Below, piece after piece: positions 32,624 through 41,147 of a stretch of DNA of 53,695 bases. Position numbers and translations under genes: made by a program. The notes below the pieces were generated by a model. That model saw only the letters and a list, made by a program, of their open reading frames with translations, was not told where the DNA came from and ran no database searches. Each line of letters begins with the position of its first letter. Positions within the stretch are counted from its first letter, which is position 1. This DNA comes from JANXAZ01 sp964504655 (GTDB taxonomy: Bacteria > Pseudomonadota > Alphaproteobacteria > Geminicoccales > Geminicoccaceae), in contig CAZDFD010000019.1 in assembly GCA_964504655.1 (NCBI GenBank), forward strand, positions 1 to 53,695, given 5' to 3'.

Positions 32624-34827
32624 GCCGCGCTCTCCGCCTCGAGCAGGAGGGTGGCGAGCGGCGGCAGGGTCAGCCGCAGCGAGCAGGGCCGTCCGTGCCA
32701 GGGCTGGGGCTCGGCCTCGACCGCGCCCAGATTGCCGAGCCCCGAACCGCCGTAGGCGACGGCGTCGGTGTTGAGCCGCTCGCGCCAGCGGCCCGGCCGC
32801 GGCACCCCGATCCGCCAGTCGGCGCGCGGCACCGGGGTCAGGTTGGCGACCACGAGCACCGGCGCGTCGCCCGGCCGGCCGAGGCGGAGCCAGGCGTAGA
32901 CCGAGTGCTCGGCGTCGTTGGCCTCGATCCAGGAGAAGCCCTCGGGCGAGCCGTCGCGCACGTGCAGCGCCGGCAGCTCGCGATGCAGCCGGTTGAGGTC
33001 GCGCACGAGCTGCTGCACGCCCCGGTGCCAGTGGATCGCGAGCAGGTGCCAGTCGAGCCCGCGCGCCTCGCTCCACTCGGCCCCCTGCGCCAGCTCCTGG
33101 CCCATGAACAGGAGCTTCTTGCCGGGATGGCCCCACATCAGCCCGTAGAGCGCGCGGAGGTTGGCGAAGCGCTGCCAGGTGTCACCGGGCATCCGGTCGA
33201 GCAGCGAGCCCTTGCCGTGCACCACCTCGTCGTGGCTCAAGGGCAGGACGAAGTTCTCCGACCAGGCGTAGAGCAGGCCGAAGGTCAGCTCGTGGTGGTG
33301 GAACCGCCGGTGCACGGGGTCGCGCCCGAAATAGCCGAGCGTGTCGTGCATCCAGCCCATGTTCCACTTGAAGCCGAAGCCGAGCCCGCCGAGCCAGGTC
33401 GGGCGCGAGACGCCCGGCCAGGCGGTCGATTCCTCGGCGATCGTGACGATGCCCGGATGCGCGGCGTAGAGCACCTCGTTGAGCCGGCGCAGGAACGCGA
33501 TCGCCTCGAGGTTCTCCTTGCCGCCGAACCGGTTCGGCACCCACTCGCCCTCGTTCCGCGAGTAGTCGAGGTAGAGCATGGAGGCCACGGCATCGACCCT
33601 GAGGCCGTCGACGTGGAACCGCTCGAGCCAGTAGAGCGCGTTGGCGATCAGGTAGTTGGCGACCTCGCTGCGGCCGTAGTTGTAGACCAGCGTGCGCCAG
33701 TCGGGGTGGAAGCCCTGGCGCGGGTCGTCGTGCTCGAACAGCGCCGTGCCGTCGAACCGGCCGAGCCCGTGCGGGTCGGACGGGAAATGGCCCGGCACCC
33801 AGTCGAGGATCACGCCGAGCCCGGCGCCGTGCGCCCGGTCGACCAGCCGGGCGAGACCTTCGGGATCGCCGAAGCGGGCGGTCGGCGCGAACAGGCCGAG
33901 CGGCTGGTAGCCCCAGGAGGCGTCGAGCGGGTGCTCGCTCACCGGCAGGAGCTCCAGATGGGTGAAGCCCAGATCCTGGACGTAGGGGACGAGCTGATCG
34001 GCGAGCTCGTCCCAGGAGAGGAACGAACCGTCCGGGCGGCGTCGCCAGGAGCCGAGATGGACCTCGTAGATCGCCATCGGCCGCTCGGTCGCGAGCCCCT
34101 GGCGGCGCTGCTCGAGCCAGGCTTCGTCGGTCCAGGCGAACGGCTCGAGGCCGTGCACGATCGAGGCGGTGCCCGGGCGGAGCTCGCCGCGGGTGCCGAA
34201 CGGGTCGGCCTTGAGCGGCAGGAGCCGGCCCGCCGCGTCCTTGATCTCGTACTTGTAGCGGCCGCCGCGGGCGACCCCGGGCAGGAAGATCTCCCACACC
34301 CCCGAGACCTGGCGCCGGCGCATGCCGTGCAGGCGGCCGTCCCAGTCGTTGAAGTCGCCCACCACCGCGACCCGCGAGGCGTTCGGCGCCCAGACCGCGA
34401 ACTGCACGCCGGCCACGCCCTCGTGCAGGATCGGGTGGGCGCCGAGCCGCTCCCACAGCCGGCGGTGCTCGCCCTCGCGCAGCAGATGCTCGTCGAGCTC
34501 GCCCAGCACCGGGCCGAAGCGGTAGGGGTCGTCGAGCTCACGGAGCTCGCCGCCGCGGATGGCGCGCAGGCGGTAGGCGAGGCGGCCCGTCACCCCGGCG
34601 AGGCAGCCCTCGAACAGGCCGTCGGCATGGCGCCGCTCGAGCCCGGCCAGGACACGGCCGTCGCCGCCCAGGAGCTCGACCGCGTCGGCGCCGGGCAGGA
34701 GCACCCGGACCACGAGGCCCTCGGCATGGGCGTGCGGCCCGAGCACCGCGAACGGGTCGCCGTGGCGCGCCTCGACGAGGGCCGCCACCGTCGCCGGGTC
34801 GAGCCGCCAGGACGCGGCCCGGCTCAC
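32620..34827 (-). CDS. glgB: 1,4-alpha-glucan branching enzyme
   Basis: 735-aa GH13 enzyme making alpha-1,6 branches. It has an N-terminal CBM48-like domain (HGDPFAVLGPHAH; FAVWAPNASRVAVVGDFNDWD) and the catalytic barrel with nucleophile D412 (GLRVDAVASML) and acid/base E465 (IAEESTAWPG), positions close to E. coli GlgB D405/E458. GTG start at 34827 overlaps the pgi stop by 4 nt. Confidence 0.96.
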   Translation of the reverse strand: MSRAASWRLDPATVAALVEARHGDPFAVLGPHAHAEGLVVRVLLPGADAVELLGGDGRVLAGLERRHADGLFEGCLAGVTGRLAYRLRAIRGGELRELDDPYRFGPVLGELDEHLLREGEHRRLWERLGAHPILHEGVAGVQFAVWAPNASRVAVVGDFNDWDGRLHGMRRRQVSGVWEIFLPGVARGGRYKYEIKDAAGRLLPLKADPFGTRGELRPGTASIVHGLEPFAWTDEAWLEQRRQGLATERPMAIYEVHLGSWRRRPDGSFLSWDELADQLVPYVQDLGFTHLELLPVSEHPLDASWGYQPLGLFAPTARFGDPEGLARLVDRAHGAGLGVILDWVPGHFPSDPHGLGRFDGTALFEHDDPRQGFHPDWRTLVYNYGRSEVANYLIANALYWLERFHVDGLRVDAVASMLYLDYSRNEGEWVPNRFGGKENLEAIAFLRRLNEVLYAAHPGIVTIAEESTAWPGVSRPTWLGGLGFGFKWNMGWMHDTLGYFGRDPVHRRFHHHELTFGLLYAWSENFVLPLSHDEVVHGKGSLLDRMPGDTWQRFANLRALYGLMWGHPGKKLLFMGQELAQGAEWSEARGLDWHLLAIHWHRGVQQLVRDLNRLHRELPALHVRDGSPEGFSWIEANDAEHSVYAWLRLGRPGDAPVLVVANLTPVPRADWRIGVPRPGRWRERLNTDAVAYGGSGLGNLGAVEAEPQPWHGRPCSLRLTLPPLATLLLEAESAA

Positions 34828-36500
34828 GCCGGCCGGTCCCGGCCGCCCGCCCGCAGCCGCCGCAGATGCGCGAGCTGGCCGGCCGTCGCGGCGTCGTGCC
34901 GGGCCGGCTCGGCCTCGGGCGCGAGCTCGGGCAGGATCCGCGCCGCCAGCTCCTTGCCGAGCTCGACGCCCCACTGGTCGAAGCTGTCGATCCCCCAGAT
35001 GACGCCCTGCACGAACACCTTGTGCTCGTAGAGCGCGATCAGCCGGCCGAGGGTGAAGGGGTCGAGCCGGCGGAACAGGATCGCGGTCGACGGCCGGTCG
35101 CCCGGGAAGACCTTGTGCGGCACCAGCGCCTCGATGGCCTCGCCGGCGAGGCCCTTGGCGGCGAGTTCGGCGCGCACCTCGGCCGCGTCCCGGCCCAAGG
35201 CGAGCGCCTCGCCCTGGGCCAGGAAGTTGGCGAGGAGCTTCTCGTGGTGGCCGGGCAGGTCGTGGTCGGGCAGCGCCGCCACCAGGAGGTCGCACGGCAC
35301 GACGTCGGTGCCCTGGTGGAGGAGCTGGAAGAAGGCGTGCTGGCCGTTGGTGCCGGGCTCGCCCCAGACCACGGGTCCGGTCGGCCGGTCGCAGGCGCTG
35401 CCGTCGCGGCGCACCCGCTTGCCGTTGCTCTCCATGTCGAGCTGCTGGAGGTAGGCCGGCAGCCGCGCCAGACGCTGGTCGTAGGGCAGGACGGCGTGCG
35501 AGGTCAGACCCAGGAGATCGCGGTGCCAGATCCCGGTCAGCGCCAGGAGCACGGGCGCGTTCTCGGCGAGCGGCGCGGTCCGGAAGTGACGGTCCATCGC
35601 ATGCCCGCCGGCGAGCAGCTCGGCGAAGCGCTCGAAGCCCAGGTGGAGGGCGATCGGCAGGCCGATCGCCGACCAGAGCGAGTAGCGGCCGCCGACCCAG
35701 TCCCAGAAGCCGAACATCCGCTCGGGGTCGATGCCGAAGGCGCGCACCGCCGCCGCGTTGGTCGAGACGGCGAGGAAGTGCCGTCCGACCGCGGCCTCGC
35801 CGAGCGCGCGCACGAGCCAAGCCCGCGCCGAGGCGGCGTTCTGCATCGTCTCCTGGGTCGTGAAGGTCTTGGACGCGACCACGAAGAGGGTGCCGGCCGG
35901 GTCCAGCCGCGCCAGGGTCTGGGCGAGGTGGGCGCCGTCGACGTTGGAGACGAAGTGCGCCCGCAGGTCCGGGCGCGCATAGGGCGCGAGCGCCGTGCAG
36001 ACCATCTGCGGGCCGAGATCCGAGCCGCCGATGCCGATGTTGACGACGTCCCGGATCGGCGCCCCGGTGGCCCCGCGCCAGCGTCCGCTGCGGACCGCCT
36101 CGGCGACCGCGCGCACCCGCTCGAGCACCGCCCCGACCTCGGGCATCACGTCCCGGCCGTCCACGGTGATCGGTTCCGGACCGGGGTGGCGCAGCGCCAC
36201 GTGCAGGACCGGCCGGTCCTCGGTGGTGTTGATGCGCTCGCCGGCCCACATCCGCTCGCGCCAGGCCTCGACCCCGGCGGCCCGCGCGAGCTCGACCAGG
36301 AGCCGCATCGTCTCGGGCACGAGCAGGCTTCGCGACCAGTCGATCAGCAGGTCGTCGAGGGTGAGCGACAGCCGCGCGAAGCGCTCGGCGTCCTGGGCGA
36401 ACTCGCGCCGCAGCGAGACCGGCCCGAGCGCGTCCCGGTGCGCCTCGAGGGCGCGCCAGGCGGCGGCGAGCCCCGGGCTCGTCGGCGGACCTCCGCTCAT
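34824..36500 (-). CDS. pgi: Glucose-6-phosphate isomerase
   Basis: 558-aa isomerase linking glucose-6-P and fructose-6-P. VNIGIGGSDLGPQMV and VVWGEPGTNGQHAFFQLLHQGT are the PGI signatures, and length matches bacterial Pgi. The ATG at 36500 overlaps the eda stop by 4 nt (ATGA); the next gene, glgB, starts within its stop codon. Placement directs glucose-6-P between the Entner-Doudoroff pathway and glycogen. Confidence 0.96.
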   Translation of the reverse strand: MSGGPPTSPGLAAAWRALEAHRDALGPVSLRREFAQDAERFARLSLTLDDLLIDWSRSLLVPETMRLLVELARAAGVEAWRERMWAGERINTTEDRPVLHVALRHPGPEPITVDGRDVMPEVGAVLERVRAVAEAVRSGRWRGATGAPIRDVVNIGIGGSDLGPQMVCTALAPYARPDLRAHFVSNVDGAHLAQTLARLDPAGTLFVVASKTFTTQETMQNAASARAWLVRALGEAAVGRHFLAVSTNAAAVRAFGIDPERMFGFWDWVGGRYSLWSAIGLPIALHLGFERFAELLAGGHAMDRHFRTAPLAENAPVLLALTGIWHRDLLGLTSHAVLPYDQRLARLPAYLQQLDMESNGKRVRRDGSACDRPTGPVVWGEPGTNGQHAFFQLLHQGTDVVPCDLLVAALPDHDLPGHHEKLLANFLAQGEALALGRDAAEVRAELAAKGLAGEAIEALVPHKVFPGDRPSTAILFRRLDPFTLGRLIALYEHKVFVQGVIWGIDSFDQWGVELGKELAARILPELAPEAEPARHDAATAGQLAHLRRLRAGGRDRPA

Positions 36501-37165
36501 CGCCGGACCTCCGGGCGCAGCGCCCGGGCCGCCCGCGCGAGGCCCCGGATCCGCTCCCAGTCGCCCTGGGCGATCGCGTCGGCCGGGGCCAGCCAGGAGC
36601 CGCCGACGCAGAGCACGTTGGCGCAGGCGAGATAGCTCGGGGCGTTGGCCGGATCGATGCCGCCGGTGGGGCAGAAGCGCGCCTCCGGGAACGGGCCCGC
36701 GAGCGCCTTGAGGAGCGCCACCCCGCCCACGGGCTCGGCCGGGAACAGCTTGAGGAGCCGGTGGCCGTGGGCAAGGGCGAGCATGAGCTCGCTCGCCGTG
36801 GCGACGCCCGGGAGGAACGGCAGCGGCAGCGTCGCCGCGGCCGCCAGGAGCTCGACCGTGAGGCCGGGGCTGACCGCGAAGGCGGCGCCGAGGCGGGCCA
36901 CCTGCTCGAGCTGGCTGGGTTCGAGCACGGTCCCGGCGCCGACCGCCATGGCCGGCACCTCGGCCACGATGCGGCCGATCGACTCGGCCGCGGCGGCCGT
37001 GCGCAGCGTCACCTCGATCACCTCGACGCCGCCCGCCAGGAGCGCGCGGGCGAGCGGTACGGCCCGGGCGGCATCGGCGATGGTCACGACCGGGATCACC
37101 GGGCCGCGGCGGAGGATCGCTTCGAGCAGGGCTTCGGGTCGGGCAGGGGCGGACGCAGCGGCCAC
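36497..37165 (-). CDS. eda: 2-dehydro-3-deoxy-phosphogluconate aldolase
   Basis: 222-aa KDPG/KHG aldolase of the Entner-Doudoroff pathway. E51 (EVIEVTLRT) and the Schiff-base lysine K139 (LLKLFPAE) are conserved. The GTG at 37165 was chosen: it has GGAG about 8 nt upstream and gives the standard length, whereas the frame remains open to 37315 with no homologous sequence. First gene of the chain; it lies 182 nt downstream of tRNA-Glu. Confidence 0.93.
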   Translation of the reverse strand: MAAASAPARPEALLEAILRRGPVIPVVTIADAARAVPLARALLAGGVEVIEVTLRTAAAAESIGRIVAEVPAMAVGAGTVLEPSQLEQVARLGAAFAVSPGLTVELLAAAATLPLPFLPGVATASELMLALAHGHRLLKLFPAEPVGGVALLKALAGPFPEARFCPTGGIDPANAPSYLACANVLCVGGSWLAPADAIAQGDWERIRGLARAARALRPEVRR

Positions 37166-37326
37166 GGGCGCGGCTCCGGCGGGAGGACCGAGACGGTTTC
37201 TACCGCAACGTTGGCGCCCTGTCGCGCCTGCGCAGCGACCGCCCGAAGCCAGGGTGCGACCGGCCGAAGCGCCCGGGCCCGCTCCGACCGCGGGAGGGAG
37301 GAACCGTGCGGGCACATCCGAACGCG

Positions 37327-37348
37327 AACCGCGACGACGGGCGCGGTT
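37327..37348 (-). terminator. Stem-loop directly behind tRNA-Glu
   Basis: Perfect 7-bp arms (AACCGCG/CGCGGTT) with an 8-nt loop start at the last base of the tRNA CCA end. No clear T-tract follows, so it may be a processing or weak termination signal rather than a classical terminator. Confidence 0.4.
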
Positions 37349-37423
37349 GGCGTCCCCTAGGGGACTCGAACCCCTGTTTTCGCCGTGAGAGGGCGACGTC
37401 CTGGGCCGCTAGACGAAGGGGAC
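37348..37423 (-). tRNA. tRNA-Glu (anticodon CTC)
   Basis: Minus-strand cloverleaf. Acceptor stem GTCCCCT pairs with AGGGGAC, discriminator G, CCA encoded. The anticodon arm has stem TCGCC/GGCGA around the 7-nt loop CTCTCAC, giving anticodon CTC that reads GAG, the main Glu codon in this genome. The T arm is CAGGGGTTCGAGTCCCCT-like with GTTCGAG. It lies between rlmD and eda on the same strand. Confidence 0.96.
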
Positions 37424-37424
37424 G

Positions 37425-37439
37425 GCGGCGCGACGCCGC
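37425..37439. repeat. Short inverted repeat between rlmD and tRNA-Glu
   Basis: GCGGCG-CGA-CGCCGC, 6-bp arms, located two bases before the tRNA 5' end and 27 nt behind the rlmD stop. It could terminate rlmD transcription or mark tRNA 5' processing; no T-tract is seen. Confidence 0.3.
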
Positions 37440-37465
37440 TCATGTAGCGGCCGCGGCCGGGCGAA

Positions 37466-38785
37466 TCAAGCCGCGGCCGGCGGCGCTCCCGGGCGCTCGA
37501 GCAGGGCCACGAGCTCGACCTCGGCCGACCAGAGGAACTGATCGACCGGCTGCAGCGCGGTCAAGGCGAAGCCGGCCTCGACCAACAGCCGGGCGTCGCG
37601 GGCGAAGCTCGCCGGCTCGCAGCTCGCATAGACCACCCGCCCGATCGGCGCCGCGGCGAGTGCCGCGCACTGCACCACGGCCCCGGCGCGCGGCGGGTCG
37701 AGCAGCACCGCGTCGAAGGCGGCGAGCTCGGCCGGGGCCAGGGGATCGCGGGCCAGGTCGCGGCGCACCACCCGGGCCTCGGGCCGGGCGGCGAGCGCGC
37801 GCGCCGCGGCCGCCGCCTGCGCCGGGTCGCCCTCGACCAGCTCGAGCCGGGCCAGCCGCGGCAGGAGCGGCAGCGACAGCGCGCCGAGCCCGGCATAGAG
37901 GTCGAGCAGGCGGGCGCGCTCGGGCACCCAGCGGGCGGCCGCCGCCTGCAGCGCGCGCTCGCCCTCGACGGTCGGCTGCAGGAAGGCGCCCGGCGGCGGC
38001 TCGACCGCGATCCCGGCCAGGTCGAGGAGCGGCCGGCGGCGCACGACGACCGGCTCGGCCGGCCCGTCCGGGAGGCCCAGGGCGAGGCGCGCGAGGTCGA
38101 GCGCTTCGGCGAGCGCGGCCAGCCGCTCGCGGTCCTCGAGGTCGGGCTCGGCCGCCGCCCGCAGCAGGAGGTCGACACCGCTCGAGGTGAGCGTCAGCAG
38201 GACCTCGCCCACGCCCGAGCGGTGGACCAGTGGCACCCGGGCGAGCGCCTCGCCGAGTGGGCCGAGCAGCCGCTCGAGCTCGGGCCGCGCCACCGGGCAG
38301 CGGGCGGCCGCCACCAGGGCGTGCTCGCGGTGGGCCCGAAAGCCCAGCCGCAGGCCGCTTCCGTGGCGGGCGAAGCCGAGCCGCAGCCGCCGCCGCGATC
38401 CGGCCGGCGAGCGGGCGGGCGGCAGGAGCGAGCCCGGGCGCAGCCCGGCGCGGGCGAGGGCGGTCTCGATCCGGGCGAGCTTGAAGGCGAGGTAGGCGGG
38501 CTCGGCCAGGTGCTGGAGCGCGCAGCCGCCGCAGCGGCCGAACTGCGGGCAGGCGGGCTCGGCACGCGGCGGGCCGGCGAGGCGCCGGAGCGGCTCGGCG
38601 CGGCGGCCGGCCCGCGTCGCCGGGCCGAGCCGGACCCGCCAGCGCTCGCCCGGGGCCGCGAGGCGAACGAACAGCGGCGCGCCCGCGAAGGTCGCCACCC
38701 CGTCGCCCGCGGCACCCAGCCGCTCGACCAGGACCTCGGCCAGGCCGCCCTCGGCCCGGCCCGCGTCGGCGCGCGGCCGCGGCAC
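37466..38785 (-). CDS. rlmD: 23S rRNA (uracil-5-)-methyltransferase RlmD-like
   Basis: 439-aa class I SAM-dependent RNA m5U methyltransferase with an iron-sulfur cluster. Cysteines C79, C85, C88 (CPQFGRCGGC) and C163 match the four of E. coli RlmD (C81, C87, C90, C162). The SAM motif is LLDLYAGLGALSL, then LLDPPRAGA and the nucleophile in VYASCEP (about residue 389). The TRAM-like N-terminus is present. GTG start at 38785. Target uridine (1939 or another) is not provable here. Confidence 0.88.
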   Translation of the reverse strand: MPRPRADAGRAEGGLAEVLVERLGAAGDGVATFAGAPLFVRLAAPGERWRVRLGPATRAGRRAEPLRRLAGPPRAEPACPQFGRCGGCALQHLAEPAYLAFKLARIETALARAGLRPGSLLPPARSPAGSRRRLRLGFARHGSGLRLGFRAHREHALVAAARCPVARPELERLLGPLGEALARVPLVHRSGVGEVLLTLTSSGVDLLLRAAAEPDLEDRERLAALAEALDLARLALGLPDGPAEPVVVRRRPLLDLAGIAVEPPPGAFLQPTVEGERALQAAAARWVPERARLLDLYAGLGALSLPLLPRLARLELVEGDPAQAAAAARALAARPEARVVRRDLARDPLAPAELAAFDAVLLDPPRAGAVVQCAALAAAPIGRVVYASCEPASFARDARLLVEAGFALTALQPVDQFLWSAEVELVALLERPGAPPAAA

Positions 38786-38792
38786 CGTCGGC

Positions 38793-39155
38793 TCAGGGCC
38801 GCTCGGGGACGATCCGCAGCAGCGCCCGGCGGGTACCGGTTGCGGCGTCCACGACGGCGAGATAGTCCTGCGCGCCCGGCGTGCGCAGCAGCAGCACGAT
38901 GCGGTCCTGGTCGGTGGTCAGGTCGACGATCGCGGCGCCCTGCGGCAGCGCCAGGTCGGCCACCACGGGCGGTGCCGCCGATGGCGGCGCGGCCTTGGGC
39001 GGCGGCGAGGGCGGGTCGGCGGCGGCGTCGCGACCGGTCCGGCTCGCGAGCAGCCAGAGGAGCGCGCCGCTGCCGAGCAGGATCACGACCCCGGCCACGA
39101 CCACGAAGAGCTTGAGCGCGCGCACCCAGGGATCGACCGGCACGAGCTTCTCCAT
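38793..39155 (-). CDS. Hypothetical single-pass membrane protein
   Basis: 120-aa protein: short cytoplasmic N-terminus, one membrane helix (LKLFVVVAGVVILLGSGALLWLLA, about 14-37), a proline/alanine-rich linker, then a strand-rich domain (ALPQGAAIVDLTTDQDRIVLLLRTPGAQDYLAVVDAATG). Such proteins occur next to rluD in alphaproteobacteria; function unknown. Its ATG (39155) overlaps the divergent rluD ATG in CATG. It runs into rlmD with a 7-nt gap, so the pair is probably co-transcribed. Confidence 0.75.
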   Translation of the reverse strand: MEKLVPVDPWVRALKLFVVVAGVVILLGSGALLWLLASRTGRDAAADPPSPPPKAAPPSAAPPVVADLALPQGAAIVDLTTDQDRIVLLLRTPGAQDYLAVVDAATGTRRALLRIVPERP

Positions 39156-40113
39156 GGACGGGGGCGAGCGACATCTGAAGCTGGAGGTGAGCGGCGAGGA
39201 GGTCGGCGAGCGGCTCGACCGGCTGCTCGGCCGCCGCCTGCCCGAACTCTCCCGCACCCGCCTCAAGGCGCTCGTCCTCGAGGGCCGGGTGACGCGGGCC
39301 GGAGAGGTGCTAGCCGAGCCCGGCCTCAGGGTCAAACCCGGGCCGCCGCTCGAGCTCGTGGTGCCGGCGCCGACCGAGCCGCGGCCGCGCGCCGAGCCGA
39401 GCCCGCTCGAGATCCTGTTCGAGGACGAGCATCTGATCGTGATCGTCAAGCCGGCCGGGCAGGTGGTCCACCCGGCGCCGGGCCACGCCGGGGGCACGCT
39501 CGTCAACGCCCTCCTCGCCCATTGCGGGGCGAGCCTGTCGGGCATCGGCGGGGTGCGCCGGCCGGGCATCGTCCACCGCCTCGACCGGGACGTGTCGGGC
39601 GTGCTGGTCGTGGCCAAGCACGACCGCGCCCATCTGGGGCTCGCCGCCCAGCTCACCGTGCACAGCGTCGAGCGGATCTACGAGGCGGTGGTGCTGGGCG
39701 TCCCGGCGGCCGGCAGCGGCCGCATCGACCGGCCGATCGGCCGGCACCCGCGCGACCGGCTCAAGATGGCGGTGGTCGAGGGCGGCAAGCGCGCGGTGAC
39801 CCACTTCCGGGTGCTGGAGACCGCCGCCACCCGCGGCGCCCGGCTGGAGCTGCGGCTGGAGACCGGACGCACCCACCAGATCCGCGTGCATCTGGCGAGC
39901 CTCGGCCATCCGATCCTGGGCGACCGGGTCTACGGGCCGCGTCTGCCGGCCTGGGTGCCGGCCGCGGCGCGGAGCCGGATCGCCGGGCTCGGGCGGCTCG
40001 CGCTGCACGCCCGCGAGCTCGGCTTCCGCCATCCGGTCAGCGGCGCGCGGCTGCACCTCGTGGCTCCGGTGCCCCCCCTCTTCGGCGAGTTGCTTGCGCT
40101 CCTGCGCACCTAG
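39154..40113 (+). CDS. rluD: 23S rRNA pseudouridine synthase RluD-like
   Basis: 319-aa RluA-family enzyme. N-terminal S4 domain (about 17-70: ERLDRLLGRRLPELSRTRLKALV), then the catalytic HRLDRDVSG with D144, and RTHQIRVHLASLGHPILGD. The ATG at 39154 overlaps the divergent membrane-protein start by two bases. It directly precedes rpoH, the arrangement usual in alphaproteobacteria. Confidence 0.93.
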   Translation: MDGGERHLKLEVSGEEVGERLDRLLGRRLPELSRTRLKALVLEGRVTRAGEVLAEPGLRVKPGPPLELVVPAPTEPRPRAEPSPLEILFEDEHLIVIVKPAGQVVHPAPGHAGGTLVNALLAHCGASLSGIGGVRRPGIVHRLDRDVSGVLVVAKHDRAHLGLAAQLTVHSVERIYEAVVLGVPAAGSGRIDRPIGRHPRDRLKMAVVEGGKRAVTHFRVLETAATRGARLELRLETGRTHQIRVHLASLGHPILGDRVYGPRLPAWVPAAARSRIAGLGRLALHARELGFRHPVSGARLHLVAPVPPLFGELLALLRT

Positions 40114-40121
40114 GCTAATCT
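40094..40121 (+). promoter_or_regulatory. Putative rpoH promoter
   Basis: TTGCGC (40094-40099), 16-nt spacer, TAATCT (40116-40121) at the very end of rluD, about 96 nt before the rpoH ATG. Inferred from hexamer similarity and spacing. Confidence 0.45.
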
Positions 40122-40136
40122 CGGCGCGAGAGCCGG

Positions 40137-40162
40137 GCGCGGCCGCCTCGACGGGGCCGCGC
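40137..40162 (+). repeat. Stem-loop in the rpoH leader
   Basis: Perfect 8-bp arms GCGCGGCC/GGCCGCGC with a 10-nt loop, followed at once by a second, smaller hairpin (CGGCG-GTCC-CGCCG, from 40162/63 to 40175). They lie between the putative rpoH promoter and its ribosome site (GGAG, 40205-40208). They may terminate rluD transcripts or structure the rpoH 5' leader. Confidence 0.45.
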
Positions 40163-40217
40163 GGCGGTCCCGCCGTCGGCCTGCGCGGGCCGGGATCGCG
40201 ACACGGAGCTTCGCTCG

Positions 40218-41129
40218 ATGGCGAGCCTGCCGATCGTTCCCGCCGAGGGCAGTGGCCTCGCGCGGTACCTCGACGAGATCCGCCGCTTCCCGATGCTGGA
40301 GGCGGGCGAGGAGTACATGCTCGCCAAGCGCTGGCGCGAGCACGAGGACGTCGAGGCGGCGCACAAGCTGGTCACCAGCCATCTGCGCCTGGTGGCCAAG
40401 ATCGCCATGGGCTACCGCGGCTACGGCCTGCCCATGAACGAGATCATCTCCGAGGGCAATGTCGGGCTGATGCAGGCGGTCAAGCGGTTCGAGCCGGACC
40501 GCGGCTTCCGCCTCGCGACCTACGCGATGTGGTGGATCCGCGCGGCGATCCAGGAGTACATTCTGCACTCCTGGTCGCTCGTCAAGCTCGGCACGACCGC
40601 GGCGCAGAAGAAGCTGTTCTTCAACCTGCGCCGCCTGAAGAGCCAGATGCAGGCGATCGAGGGCGGCGACCTCTCGCCCGAGGCGGTCAAGCAGATCGCC
40701 GACACGCTGCAGGTGACCGAGCAGGAGGTGGTCGAGATGAACCGCCGGCTCGAGGGGCCGGACCACTCCCTGAACGCGGCGCTCAGGAGCGACAGCGAGA
40801 GCGAATGGCAGGACTGGCTGGTCGACGAGCGGGCCGGCCAGGACACCGAGCTCGCCGAGGCCGACGAGCTGGCGCACCGCCGGGCCCTCCTCGGCGAGGC
40901 GATGAAGGTCCTGAACGACCGCGAGCGGCACATCCTGAGCGAGCGGCGGCTCAAGGACGAGCCGGCCACCCTCGAGGAGCTGTCGGCGCGCTACGGCATC
41001 TCGCGCGAGCGGGTCCGGCAGATCGAGGTGCGCGCCTTCGAGAAGCTGCAGAAGGCGATGCAATCGGCCGAGGCGGAGACGGCGCGCGAGGCGGCGGAAC
41101 GGCCGGTGCCGCGGCTGCCGGCGCCCTGA
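40218..41129 (+). CDS. rpoH: RNA polymerase sigma factor RpoH (sigma-32)
   Basis: 303-aa heat-shock sigma factor. Region 2 includes LVAKIAMGYRGYGLPMNEIISEGNVGLMQAV and RLATYAMWWIRAAIQEYIL; the RpoH box is QKKLFFNLR (130-138), diagnostic for this group; region 4 has the HTH ERVRQIEVRAFEKLQKAM. ATG 40218 has GGAG 9 nt upstream. It is followed convergently by the YqgE gene. Confidence 0.97.
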   Translation: MASLPIVPAEGSGLARYLDEIRRFPMLEAGEEYMLAKRWREHEDVEAAHKLVTSHLRLVAKIAMGYRGYGLPMNEIISEGNVGLMQAVKRFEPDRGFRLATYAMWWIRAAIQEYILHSWSLVKLGTTAAQKKLFFNLRRLKSQMQAIEGGDLSPEAVKQIADTLQVTEQEVVEMNRRLEGPDHSLNAALRSDSESEWQDWLVDERAGQDTELAEADELAHRRALLGEAMKVLNDRERHILSERRLKDEPATLEELSARYGISRERVRQIEVRAFEKLQKAMQSAEAETAREAAERPVPRLPAP

Positions 41130-41147
41130 GGCGCCGGGCGGATCCGC

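Noticed and set aside
29168..32755. Plus-strand open frame of about 1,195 codons over fnr, MFS and glgA
   Set aside because: Wrong-frame/antisense translation of three known genes, caused by high GC and lack of stop codons.
36497..37315. Longer eda starting at 37315
   Set aside because: The extra 50 N-terminal residues are low-complexity and absent from KDPG aldolases; GTG 37165 has a ribosome site and gives standard length.
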